From Mya arenaria (Eukaryota; Mollusca; Bivalvia; Myida; Myidae): a DNA stretch of 64,000 nt. Made by a program: the position numbers and the translations under genes. How positions within the stretch are numbered: position 1 is the first letter of the stretch; each line of letters opens with the position of its first letter. The DNA is taken from positions 69,432,402 through 69,496,401 of the forward strand of contig NC_069124.1 in the NCBI RefSeq assembly GCF_026914265.1. The letters run 5' to 3'. The notes under the pieces were generated by a model that was not told the DNA's origin, made no database searches, and saw only the letters and a program-made list of their open reading frames with translations. This document shows positions 47,870 through 59,531 of this stretch, one piece after another.

Positions 47870-50800
47870 CATAGGTTACTCAAGAGAGTTTCAAGAGTTT
47901 ATTGGCGAATCGGCATGTTTGCCTTTGGCCATTTACAAACTGTCTAATTATGACCAAGACACAAAAGTATATTGATTTATAAAGCAATTATGTGATAACA
48001 TTACATATACATTCACAAAAGCAATATCCTAATAATATATACGAAAATATAACCATTAGAAGCAGCTAAACTTCTAGCTTTTCTTGTCTTAATTTCATAG
48101 CACTATATATAAACTTAGCTAAGTTTTGTAAAAATAAGTCCCTCTTTACTGACATCAAATATTTAAATTTAGCCATATTTGGCCAATTAACTTTAATATG
48201 ATATTTTTTTCTAAGATCTGAATAGGCTGTACAACAAAGTAGAAAATGGTATTCAGACTCCACAGTGTCATGTGAACAGAGTTTACATTTTCTGTTGTCT
48301 CTGTTAATATTCGTATATCGACCAGTCTCTATTTCCAGTGAATGAGATGACAGTCTAAATCTTGATAATTCTTTTCGGTGTTTATCATTTTTGACACACG
48401 TTAAATATTCTTCAAATGAAAATTCTTTTTTAAATCTACAATAGTATTCCATTTTTGGTTGGGATGTTAAGTTATCATACCACGTTTGAATATATTGATC
48501 CCGTACTCTTTGGGTTAACAAAGGAGAATAATTGTAATCTGTATTAAAATCAACTAACAAGTTACCATAACCCATTCTGTTTAACAAATCAGACATAGCT
48601 GAGTGCCATATTTTTTTACTAGCAGGACGTATGTTATTATAATGATAAATATTGGATTGTTTTGTTAACACATGGTGCATTAATGAATTCGGATTCATAT
48701 TAATTTTTATCCAATATTTTAATGCCCTTTCTTTACATATAACTGACAATGGAAACCGTCCTAGCTCGCCTAAAACGGCGGCATTAGATGTCTGTTGTTT
48801 AACACCAAGAATATGTTTGCAGAACTTTAAATGGAGTTTATCTAGCTCGCTATGATCATATGCTCCCCAAATCTCCGATCCATATAAAATAATTGGTACA
48901 ATTAGAGCATCAAACAACGATAGTTTAGTTTTAATATCTAGTGTTAATCTACTAAAGACAGATAGTAGATGGTTGTATGCCTTTAAAGCCTGTTCATTCA
49001 GCATTTTTACAGCATTATCCATATTCCCAGTATAAGAAAAGTTAATACCTAAGTAACAAAAGTTATCCACCACTTCAACAATTTCGTCATTAATTGTCCA
49101 TCTAAAATTACACTGGCTTTTCCTGCTTTCAAACACACATATTTTAGTTTTTTTAATGTTGGTTTTTAAACCCCAGTAACATGAATACATGTACAGCGAA
49201 TTTAGCTGATGCTGTAAACTTACAGGATCAGTGGTAAATAATGCGATATCATCCGCAAACAACAGCATAAAATTAGATAGTGTATCAATGTCAGACTCAG
49301 TTAAATTGTGAAAGTCAACAGAGTCTTTAACATCATTGATAAACAAAATAAATAAAAGGGGTGATAATGGCTCCCCTTGTTTAACACCAAGTGATATATC
49401 AAACATATCAGAGTAGGACATATTACTAGCATCCTTAATACAAGCCTTAAAGACTTCTATATATAGATTTTATCATATTTATCATCTTGGAGCTAACTCC
49501 CGATTCTACTAATTTTACCCACAATGCATCATGGATAGCAGTATCGAAAGCTTTTTCGTATGCACAATATAGTTTATGTTTGCTTAGAATAGTATTCTGA
49601 ATTAATGCATGTAAGATAAAAATACAATCAGAAGTACTATGACTATTTCTAAATCCGAACTGTGATTCATTATATACATTATTGTTCTCACACCATTTAT
49701 CAATTCTATTTCTAAGAACTAATGAGAATATCTTAGCAGTAATATTAACTAAAGTTATTCCTCTATAATTTGCCGGATCAGAACGATCACCTTTTTTAAA
49801 GATTGGGACAATAGCCCCTTTACTCCACGCTTCTGGATAGACACCCTTCTGAAATATGTAATTAAATAATTTGGTCAAATATGGAGCAATAAATTCTTTG
49901 GAATCTATGAAAAAATCAGCAACAACATTAGATGTGTCGCAGCTCTTATTGCATTTCAAACTTGAAATAATTTTACGTATCTTATCAACAGTGAAGTCGC
50001 AATCCAATTCATTGGTTTCAATAGTATTCACAGAATCAGGATAATCGTTAACATCGAAATTGCTGGGATGGGGTGTATTTGACATATTTTTGAAATGCTG
50101 AACAAATTCATCAATACTTATGTCATTAGAATTTGTATTTTTTTTACCTTTATACTTATTAATATATTTCCAAAAGGATCTAGCATTTGTCTTGCTAAGT
50201 GTAGCTAATGTACATTTTTCAATATAGGAATACATATGTTTAGCTTTACGCTTGGCTTTACAATACAAAGCCCTAGCATTCAAAAATAATAATCTGTTAT
50301 CAGGTGTAGGATTTTCAGTATACAGCCTTTTACAATTGTAAAAATCATTTTTACGTTGCTTACACGTGTTATCAAACCAAGGCGACTGTTTTCTGTGTGG
50401 TGAACTATTTTTGTTACCTGTAATACGAATGGTTTTACCATGTACAGCAAATGATATATCATATATCAAGGTTGAAAAATCATCGATACAAGTGTTTAAA
50501 TCCACTCAATCGTTTAATAAATTTTCAACAATATTATCAAAATGGGGCTTATTATCATTTAGTTTTGATAAAAATTGTTCCTTTTTAGAAACATCCCACA
50601 TAATTTTATCACTTGAAAAACTTTCATTGCAATTTTTCATACTGTTTAGATTTATTGTAAAATGTAATGGACAGTGGTCCGAAAATTCATTTAGATCATG
50701 CACTTCAAAATGATCAATCAACTGAAACATATCATAATTGACAATAACATAATCAACGACACTAGCGGCTAATCTATTCCTGATCAGATTATAGACATTA

Positions 50801-51100
50801 GAATCTTCAGGTGGAATGTAGCAGCTACAGATATAAATATCATTATCTGTTCCGAAGAATGTTTTGTCTAACTTAATCCAAACTAATCCATTAGTATTAA
50901 TAGAAATGAGTTTTATATAACCAAAATATTTTTGTTTATAGTAAATTATTACACCTCCACTATCACGTTTAGCTTTTTTATTACATTTTGGACGCGGACA
51001 AGAAAAACAATGAAAATGGTCTATGTCTACATTAGTAGTTTTAGTTACTAAAACGTTTAAAAATATTTGTATTAGCTTAACTCACTTACTTACAACGTTT
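47870..51100 (-). mobile_element. Non-LTR retrotransposon, 5'-truncated, nearly intact ORF2
   Basis: Minus strand. The right part (about 51080-50510) is the tail of an APE-type endonuclease, ending in NEFSDHCPLHFTINLN. The reverse transcriptase follows: AWSKGAIVPIFKKGDRSDPA, NYRGITLVN, QFGFRNSHSTSDC, EKAFDTAIHD, GVKQGEPLSPLLF and the catalytic FADDIALF near 49255. The C-terminal region ends with a CKLC...H...C knuckle-like motif and a stop at 48066. I see one in-frame TGA (about 50507), a one-base shift near 49447 and a short loss before EKAFD. The endonuclease start and any ORF1 are missing. Few lesions suggest a fairly young insertion. The clade (jockey, CR1 or L1/Tx1-like) is unresolved. 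Confidence 0.85.
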
Positions 51101-51261
51101 AAAGCAAAGAGATTTTAAAACCCCGATTTAATTCATTTTAGAAATACTTGACTTCAATAAATGATACCTGTATTTCAATACAAATAATTTGACATTAAAA
51201 TGATTAATTGTGTGATCCATACTAAAATTATTACAGTTATTAGAACATCATACTTAACACT

Positions 51262-51445
51262 CTCTGGCACGAGTTTACATGAGAATGTGTTCCTGTGTTG
51301 TGGGGGATACCGTTGTACCCGGAGGAAACCCACTCGTCCGGCTTTGTGACCACACACCAAACTCACATGCGCAAAGGCCGGGAAACAAGCCCAGGTCGGC
51401 TAGATGAGAAGCGAGTGTACTAACCACTGCGCAAACGTACTGAAA
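51262..51445 (-). mobile_element. tRNA-derived SINE
   Basis: On the minus strand, TTTGCGCAGTGGTTAGTACA matches a tRNA A-box region, and GGGCTTGTTTCCCGG, about 40 bases on, matches a B box. A body with GTGGGTTTCCTCCGGGTAC follows, a phrase common in invertebrate SINE cores. It should be Pol III-transcribed when young and mobilised by a LINE in trans. No clear tail repeat was seen. Confidence 0.7.
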
Positions 51446-52399
51446 TCGTAACAAAATGTTCAAGAGTTTCATCTTTTTATATAAAGTGTACTTTACATGC
51501 CATGATTACAATATTGAAACGTTATATTTCAGGTACATAATTTATGTCCTTCAAATCACTTTAAGCTTATGCCACGACCATAACACTCATGACTATCACA
51601 TGCAGGAACTTCGCAAAGGCACCTGATATCCATATATAGTCTACCAAAATGTAAACATAGGACTGTATGTTTTTAAGTTCTTAATGGTAAATGAATGGGC
51701 GTGAGAGCAAAATTCATTCGAACTATTATATTATGGATAAAGCAAACCAAAGTCATCAACAACTATAACATGTATTTGAAGATGTCCAATGAGTTCCAAA
51801 GACCAGACAACTGTGTTAATTGAATCGTTTCCACGTGAATGTAAGGATTTGGAAAGAAGCACGATCATCATAGAAAGCAAGCATCATAACGATGTCGCGA
51901 GTTGAAAATCTTTTTGCCGAAGCTGCTGTTCCGGTTTTTCTACAAATGGGCACAGAAATGCTTAGAATAAAGGCAAACAAGACATCTCTGTTGAACAATA
52001 TACGTATGCACTTATTCTGATATCCGGTGCATTAACAGGAAAGTCACAACATGTTGAAATAGCCAGGGACACAACTGGTACATCCATTACTTACTTCATT
52101 TAGTTGTTTTCAGAATCTTCAGGAACAATATCAACAGCAAACTGTTCTGAAACAGGTTATTGACATTTGCATGTGCTCAGATACCACTAAAACACAATAT
52201 CGGTCAATGTTTGATGTCTTTCTTAACGAACGCTATATTAATCCCTTTATATCATGTATAAACGATGTATCGTTCCACGTGTCTTTTATGGTTACAAGCT
52301 GGAATTGAATATAGTGCCATAGACATGTCGCAAAGAGCAATATTGATGAAACTATTGGGAACACTACTAAATGAATCGTGTGTGAAAGAAGGCCCACTT
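51446..52399. other. Gene-free stretch
   Basis: No supported exon or recognised repeat. Confidence 0.4.
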
Positions 52400-53335
52400 T
52401 AAGGGCTTTCCACTGTTACCGTGAGTACAAGAGTAGGTAGGGAAGACCAATTTCATTATCTTTAAAGAGACACTCTTATTCAAAATCAATACATAAACAT
52501 GTTTAACAAACATAAATTTTGACTGATAAACCTTAAACTACTTACTAAATAATGCATTTATGGAAAATATTAACTACTGATAACGAGATTGTAACCGTGT
52601 ATTTAATAGCAGAAAGCGCAAAAATATTAAATGATTGGTGAATGCTAAAAGATTAACTGTGGTCTACTATAGACTCATAAGGCAGAAATACTGTGGTTTA
52701 TGCTCATTTCTTTCAAATTTAACTCTATATCCTTCATAAGAACCATTGTTTTTGACATTTATTCATCCTTTTTGGAATATTAAAACAATATTATTATTTA
52801 TTATTAATTGTGGTAAATCTTCTTTGGGAGTAAGAGTGCATCTTTAAAAGTTCATTTTTAATAAAGTTTTGAGGAACAATTTTGTTTTCCGGGTGAAACA
52901 TATATTCCTTGCGAAATATTTTTTGGGTATAATGCGTTGACCATATTCTACAAAAAGATGATTTCATCATAATTTGAATAAAAAATCGTTTGCATTCTTT
53001 CGGACAAGTTTGTCGACAATATTTATGTTTTGTGTCAAAATGCCCCAGACTACGAGATATCCAATGTTATATGGTTTCTTGATGACATCTTATTAAAATA
53101 GATGAATATTAAAATGAAAGTAGTAGATTAAATATCATTTCCTGGTTACCAAGACGCAAATATCTTTCTTAAAACAGCTACAATAATTACAAAACCACAA
53201 AACATTGATCACATCAAGTAGTGTTCACTATTTTGACATACAAACATATCCAATTTTTATAAAGACATTTCCGAATGTTTTTTTTATAAAATAAGCTTTC
53301 GTAAAATTTGCTCAACTCCTAATTACATCAAGCTA
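52400..53335 (+). repeat. Dispersed repeat family C, copy split by a MITE
   Basis: Matches 3868-4400 in the same orientation. It is split at about 52461 and resumes at about 52848, with the MITE of family B between. Landmarks after the split are AACATATATTCCTTG, TCATTTCCTGGTTACC and AAAGACATTTCCG, then GTAAAATTTGCTC. Confidence 0.75.
52462..52847 (-). mobile_element. MITE family B, copy 3, nested in family C
   Basis: TTAA-bounded, 386 bp. The left end TTAAAGAGACACTCTTATTC and right end GGAGTAAGAGTGCATCTTTAA are inverted relatives. Orientation is opposite to the copies at 11.7 and 42.7 kb. The interrupted host repeat has an uninterrupted relative at 3.9 kb, which confirms the element borders. 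Confidence 0.88.
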
Positions 53336-53463
53336 GATGCTGTTCCCAGTATTTTTGACTGGCAGAAGAAGACGCCAAAGAGGAGAGAGCTAAAGAGGAA
53401 GATACCACACGAGACACCATCACAACGGTAAGAACTTCAACAACGTATTCTCAAATGAATATA

Positions 53464-53992
53464 CAGTAAAACTGCGATCGCTTGAGGACGCCGGGTCCGA
53501 GCTGAAACCTTGAGGTAACCGATGTTTCAAACGACCCGAGTTTCAATTTTCTGCTCTGTTTAAATATCTTTTGGTGTATTTTAAGTTTGAAGTCGTCAAA
53601 CCGACTGTTTACTACGACTATGTGTTGCGTTGTGGAAATCGCTCATGTGTTCAATGTAAAAGAATTTATTTTGAATAAATAGTTATATTCATGTTACAAA
53701 AAAAACATTTTCTAAACAATCAACATTTAAATATGACAGTACATAGTATGGTATTAGACAGATTTAAGTTTCGTAAAATCAAGGATTGATGATTGGCGCA
53801 TCTTGTCTGACTCGCGAAACTGTTCATAATATGGCGTGACAACGTACTGAGCATCTGAAGATCACGGTCAGCATCGGCGGTGAATTCAAGGAACATTCTG
53901 ACAATATCAAAGGCATCCATGGCTTCGTTGCCTGTCGGTCGTGGTTGTGGGGTAGATAATTCGTTTTCTTCGTTATTGCCATATTGCAAAGC
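53464..53992 (-). mobile_element. Pogo/Tigger-like transposon 3' end
   Basis: At 53464 the sequence ACAGTAAAACTGCGATCGC, followed by GGTCCGAGCTG and GAGGTAACCGA, resembles the ends of pogo/Tigger elements (CAGT start, then 'CGA...' words). The minus-strand open frame 53989-53720 has an acidic, helical C-terminal look (NEAMDAFDIVRMFLEFTADA), as at the end of such transposases. No DDE core or second end was found, so the copy is truncated. Confidence 0.5.
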
Positions 53993-55513
53993 AAAGTGAC
54001 AAGAAGGAAATCTTTACATTACTCACAATTAAATATTTTGGAACACGCGTTCTGGAAAAAACGTGAAATTATGACCTCGAGGGAGCCATAAGGTTTTGTG
54101 CATGACTTGTGTATTTGGGACAGGCTATTGTATTCGAATCCTCGATTTATTTAGGTTTTGATGCAGCGTCAGTATATTTTATATCAAAACAGAAGGAAAA
54201 TGTTCGGGAAAATGTTTTCTGTATTGCAATTGAATGGAAGAGCACTATGCCTGTGACAAAGGCGTTTTCAACGGGCTCGGCATGGCGCCATTTGGCGTCT
54301 AGATTTTTTTAAGCAAGCGTTAATACATGCGTTCCAAAAATAGAAGAACATAAAAACATATATCCATGCCTTTAGGCGACACATCGGTATCGTATCCTTA
54401 TACGACAGGATTGATACATTTTCATATCAATGCATATAGTTTCTTGGTTTCATTGTTCTGTTTTAATTAAAAGTTGACGTTGGATCGGGTAAGACTCATA
54501 ATTGCTCTTGGTTGGTTATGTTATAAAACTGGAATATTGAAGTGCGTTTATCTTTCCATTGCAGAACCCGTTATGTGTATAGAAATGCGAATGATATTGC
54601 AATCGTTCTTTGTGTGCTGTTTTGTATTTGTGTGGTATTTTATCTGCGTTGTTTGTATGTGAGCTTTCCAGATATTTTATAAGTTCAGGATTGAAGGAGT
54701 TAATTGTCAGACTGATGTGAAGTTTTTTTGCGCGTTGCTGGACTTTTAATTAATTCTTAAATGTCAATTGTCCTTCATTTATATCACAAAACAAATTACA
54801 ATTGTCTAAACATACGGCAACACTTTCATACCTCTTAATGATTTTAGCAAACTTAAAGAAACGACGTTCGTCTCTCCTATCACGATTCAATTTCTCTCAA
54901 AGTTATGAAGTCTGTTTATTAATAATGCTGAAACACATGAAATAAAAGCTGAAATCATAAACGAAAACGATTTTCCAATTAAATTGCCATGTTATTGACT
55001 TTGTGAGTTTTCCCCTCCCCCTAGAGTGAAGGAATTAAATCGCAAAATGATACGTTGCTTGCATACAACACTACAAACTTCCAGGGAATCAATCCTATAC
55101 AAAACATTTGCTGAATATATTCAAGAACAGAAAATGTCATTTCTCGGAGTAATGGATGACTTTCTGCCGTGACGCGCATTATCACAAATCCACTGTGACA
55201 CTCGCGCCAGAAAATCTCGAATACAATGAATGTTTTACAACACAGTGCTTCTAAAACAAGCATTAACCCACCAAAAAGAAGAATGCTAATGTGTTTAAAT
55301 AATCTGATTCTTAAGCGAATATTTGATTACCATGTCCTTTGTTTTACGAGAACAATACGTCAAACTATTTCATAGCCTTGGTGTCGTCGATGGCGTCGCG
55401 GAAAACTTTTAACCTTGTCTGAAATCCGTTTTCAATTTTCATACAACTTAGTACACATGCTACGAGAGACAATACTCATACAGGAAGCAAGGCCCATGCC
55501 TCTGGTATTACCT

Positions 55514-55515
<2 letters not shown>
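53993..55515. other. Gene-free stretch
   Basis: No supported gene. Open frames at 54109-54312, 54474-54662 and 55021-55263 have no recognisable features. Confidence 0.4.
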
Positions 55516-55594
<79 letters not shown>

Positions 55595-55607
55595 CATCAT
55601 CATCATC

Positions 55608-55648
<41 letters not shown>

Positions 55649-55684
55649 CATAATAATAATAATCATAATAATAATAATAATAAC
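55516..55684. repeat. (AAT)n microsatellite
   Basis: AAT tract with a block of CAT units at about 55592-55606 and scattered CAT later. The poly-Asn frame over it is an artefact. Confidence 0.98.
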
Positions 55685-56284
55685 ATCTTTATTTTAAGAA
55701 GGTAGCACATTATGACATAATTACAATGTCAATAATAAAACATCATATTTTATATATGGCCTTCTAAAACAAAACATGATGCCATCTTTACACAATTCAC
55801 ACATGTATACATACTATTATTCAAAAAATCATCAAATACGATAAACAACAAGCCATATAAAGCATTAATGCATAATTAAACATGTTAATGATGTTAAACA
55901 CATGTATACAACTCACACATGTAAACTATCATTCAAATAGCAAAAAGGATAAAAAAAATCATCATACGAAGCAATAATGAATAATAAACCGTGGTAAACA
56001 CACGAATTTTAAGACCTTACCGACGAACACCCAATTTATTTTACAATAAGTGAGAACTCTAATAAAAATATAACAATTAAACAAATTGTTTAAATATATT
56101 CAGTCGGAGTTGAAGTCTTTACTAGAATGTTTAAATGTTTATTCAAAAGGAATGTTTTATACTTAAATTTGAACGTTGCCAATTTATGGAAAACAGGAAA
56201 AAATGGAAAAAAAATATGTTTGAAACCTTTAATAGTTGTCAAATTGCGCCGTTTTGAGTGTACATGTACACAAATACTCTAAGG

Positions 56285-56940
56285 TCAGATTTGGTAGTTG
56301 GGTGTTAGCGAATAAAAATGACTAATGTACGAAAAACAGTAAAATAAAACAGTGTGTGCAACTGGTTGGTAGTTGGACATTCGCGAATAATCAATTGAAA
56401 AAGCGTCGAAAAACGAACTGACGAATGGACGAATATAAATATTTTGTGAATGCACGAAAAATAGTTATTTAGAACAGTGTTTGCATTTAGCGTGTGATTT
56501 CTTCACATGTATTCATTTAAACCATATAAATAGACAAAATCTAAATCCCCAACCACCAACTGGTTGGTAGTTGAATATTCGCTAATAGCCAACTAGAAAT
56601 GTTTGGATATCAAACCGGCAAATGTAGAAAATATACTCAAATAAAACGGTGTTTGTCAGGAGACATATGTGTGCATGGATAAAAAAATTGACATGTGATA
56701 TTTTCAATCATAAAACAGGACAAAATCTAATCCCCACGTACCAACTGGTTGGTAGTAAGATATTCGCAAAGAATAGCTAAATATCAACATCAACATCTTA
56801 CAACTATGGAATTGAGCATTTGGATCCCAGGCTGGCAACTAGCAGGTAGTTGAATATTCGTATAACAAACTACCAACTAGCAGGTAGTCTGACATTCGAA
56901 TCGCCAACTACCAACAACAAACTACCTCCCGACTTTACCG
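56285..56940. repeat. Degenerate tandem array, about 185-198-bp unit
   Basis: TGGTTGGTAG recurs at 56363, 56561 and 56746 (198 and 185 bp apart), each followed by an ATATTCGC- or ACATTCGC-like word and preceded by AAAATCTAA(A)TCCCCA in the later two. A diverged partial unit lies to the left, near 56292. On the right, shorter inverted and direct copies of CTACCAACTAGCAGGTAG occur between 56840 and 56935. It lies just downstream of the class B receptor. Confidence 0.8.
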
Positions 56941-57139
56941 TCAGTGCATTTCACCATGTTAACCATAAATAACATATGTAGGAATTTCACTGTTAAAAAT
57001 CTATTTTTGTTGATATTCCAGAAATAAGTTCACACGAAAGTGTACCTAGCTCTTCATTTCCGTATACTAGAATAACAATGACATCATTGAAATCTTCCCA
57101 TCAGTGTGTCTCTATGGTTTTACAAAAACTAATGCCGAT

Positions 57140-58489
57140 CTATGCATGTAGTTCAGTTTCAATAGATTGCGACGGTACACGTTCCTGTTGTGAGAACCTC
57201 TGAATGACTGATTCGACGAGGGTCCGAACATCTGTACTGAAGCAACACAAGAATGATGTCAGAACCATGCCTTGCAGTGAAACTAATACGCTTACCAGAA
57301 CACTTGATATATCATCTCTTTCTTCCGAGGTTCCAGACAGGGTATAATGCACAAGTCTAGCTACCAGAAGTATCGTTACAAAGCCGAAATAAAAGCAATT
57401 CCCTATTGTTTCAAGGTATAAACGCCTATACCTGGAGCTTGATTTCATAAGTTGGGAATGTTTGAAAATAAATGTAAACGAGCGTATTAAGGAGAACAGC
57501 GTTACTATTGTGCACAAAGTAATTGGCGCCAAGACGATCCAAACGAAGGGCTGTAGGTCGTAATGTGTCCAGCACTTTTCTGTCTCACCATAGATGGCTG
57601 TAACCGTCCAAATAACAACAGGAATAGACGGCAGGCCCCATCCAACTAAAACGTATGGCACGTACTCTACAGTTCTGACCTGGCCCGTTCTGATAACAGA
57701 CTGCTGAAAGTGAGTCTGAATAAGAAACCAGAGGGAACTGGTTGATGATGAGTACAATAATACTGCTACAAGTATTTCGCAAAATGGACTTTTTACTATG
57801 AAAGACGACGGCCACACCAGCCCAATGACGTTTAAGAGTCCGGCCGTGATCTCCATACACACAGAAGACAAAAGATTCCTCCATATTTTAAAACTCTGTG
57901 ATTGATGTACATCAAACGGAAGCTTCCACTGTATGATGATTAGCACGATAACGATACACACTATAGATAGTAACATTAAGACGATGTGTGCGACAGCATA
58001 ACCTGTAAGTGTATATTTTAAAAGGGGTTTGTCGATATTCGTGTCGTCAACATCACTGTCATCGTGTTTTACACCAAACACATTTTTAATGAACGAAAGG
58101 TGTTCAATGCATTCCGTATAATCGCTGTGACCAAATCCTTCCCACTCATTGGACAACACCCATTCGCCATTAAGCCCACACTTCCTTTGGACATGTTTGT
58201 CTGTAGCTGCCCCAAAGATTGAGGGGCAATGTTGCCTAGCTATGTCACCTGGCGGGGTTGGCGGCCAACAAAGAATCGTATCCCAGGTGACATTGCAGAA
58301 GTTGAACGGAATTTCCGAGGTGACGTTCTGGGCACAGTCCTCAGAGGTAGCGATGTAACGCCATGCATCCGCGAAAGCTTTAAACATGGCTGGTGTTGTA
58401 AGGATAATAACAATATTATATCTTGGTGACCATCTGGCGCACAAGCGCATGAGCATGTAAATCCTCCAGTCGACTATAACTGTTTGTTC
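57140..58489 (-). CDS. Class B (secretin-type) GPCR, main exon
   Basis: A single open exon encodes 438 residues from the ATG at 58456, or 450 codons from a candidate acceptor (ACTTCAG) before 58489. The extracellular part has six cysteines in the hormone-receptor order, with CNVTWDTILCWPP and CGLNGEW, then a last Cys in YTECIEH. Seven hydrophobic segments follow from about residue 152, with WGLPSIPVVIW in helix 4 and QGMVLTSFLCCF in helix 7 as in class B receptors. It should bind a peptide hormone and couple to G proteins at the plasma membrane. The subfamily (calcitonin, DH44/CRF, PDF or VIP-like) is not clear. A hydrophobic stretch near residues 14-24 could serve as signal peptide. Such receptors usually have many introns, so one exon covering domain and helices is unusual. 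Confidence 0.9.
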   Translation of the reverse strand, partial: EQTVIVDWRIYMLMRLCARWSPRYNIVIILTTPAMFKAFADAWRYIATSEDCAQNVTSEIPFNFCNVTWDTILCWPPTPPGDIARQHCPSIFGAATDKHVQRKCGLNGEWVLSNEWEGFGHSDYTECIEHLSFIKNVFGVKHDDSDVDDTNIDKPLLKYTLTGYAVAHIVLMLLSIVCIVIVLIIIQWKLPFDVHQSQSFKIWRNLLSSVCMEITAGLLNVIGLVWPSSFIVKSPFCEILVAVLLYSSSTSSLWFLIQTHFQQSVIRTGQVRTVEYVPYVLVGWGLPSIPVVIWTVTAIYGETEKCWTHYDLQPFVWIVLAPITLCTIVTLFSLIRSFTFIFKHSQLMKSSSRYRRLYLETIGNCFYFGFVTILLVARLVHYTLSGTSEERDDISSVLVSVLVSLQGMVLTSFLCCFSTDVRTLVESVIQRFSQQERVPSQSIETELHA

Positions 58490-58736
58490 CTGAAGTAAAT
58501 ATTCAAACGATTTTTTAAAAATAAGGTCGATCTATGTCTTTCTTTTATGAAATTCTATTACGCATGGCAATACGGGTTACGAGTCGAAATGTTCTGAGAG
58601 AATCTCCCGTGATTTCCATTAACATCATTTCTAAGATTTCTTTCAATAACCCTCCTTTTATGTTGGAGCATGCTTGTGTCTTACGTTTTAATTTATACCA
58701 TTAGATACCCATTAAGTTAAAGGGGAAGGGACTCAT

Positions 58737-59130
58737 AGGATTATACTAGCTTTAGCAAAGGAAATAAAACTGGATGACCTTCTATTTTTTAAAACAAATT
58801 TTGGAATGGAAAAGATTGTGAAATGTTCAAACCTAAAACAATTGTTCATTATTCCGTTTCAAATTGTTGTTTGGCAAAATAATGTGAAAAATATTTTCCT
58901 CATAACAAAAACATATGCAATAGGACATCGACATAACGTCTGTAGGATAATATTAGCTTTTGCAAAGTGAAATAAAACTGGACGAACTTTAGAATGGTAA
59001 CGATCGTAAAATGTACAAATCACATACACATCCTTTCGTTATTCCATTTTCGAATTGTTGTTTGGTAAAATGCTGTAAAATAGTCTACTCATTATGAAAA
59101 CATATGCAATATGGCATCAACACAACGGTT
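58737..59130. repeat. Direct duplication of about 200 bp
   Basis: TAGGATTATACTAGCTTTAG at 58737 and TAGGATAATATTAGCTTTTG at 58943 start two similar segments. Both contain AAATAAAACTGGA(T/C)GA, AATTGTTGTTTGG(C/T)AAAAT and AAACATATGCAATA. They lie directly upstream of the class B receptor exon. Confidence 0.85.
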
Positions 59131-59457
59131 AAATGAAGTCAGAAAGGAAAAATGTTTTAGCATGATGCTCTTTGTAGGCATTGTTTTGAAGAGTTATTAT
59201 TCATTCTCATTTCACATCTGTTTCCATGGAACTACGATTTATTTTCACATTAATAATTCAAATGTGCCTGCGTTTTCAAAACATAACAACAATTTATTAA
59301 ATACACTTATCATGTCACATTTTAGTTATTATACGAAGTACATTCTTTAATATATTTTGAAGAAAAAAATCAAATACAAATTATTAACATATCAAATAAC
59401 AAGCATATCGTAATTACACTTTAGTATAAGAATAATCAGAAGAAGACATTGGCTCAC

Positions 59458-59531
59458 CTTCAGAATCCAATGGCAATGCTCAGAAGCCGTACGTCGCAAT
59501 GAGAAGATCTGCTCTTTGACATTCTTTATAT
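59458..59531 (-). other. Candidate upstream exon of the class B receptor
   Basis: A 74-bp segment is bounded by an acceptor (AGCTTTTCAG) and a good donor (AAG then GTGAGC). Read in the frame ending at phase 0, it encodes IKNVKEQIFSLRRTASEHCH and continues in frame into 58489. It could be coding or a spliced 5' untranslated exon, since an internal ATG opens only a 20-codon frame. A short open stretch alone is weak evidence. Confidence 0.4.

Noticed and set aside
51262-51445. A functional tRNA gene
   Set aside because: A and B boxes are present, but the sequence does not fold into a full cloverleaf by eye and continues into a SINE-like body.
55415-55705. Poly-Asn protein
   Set aside because: Frame of the AAT microsatellite.
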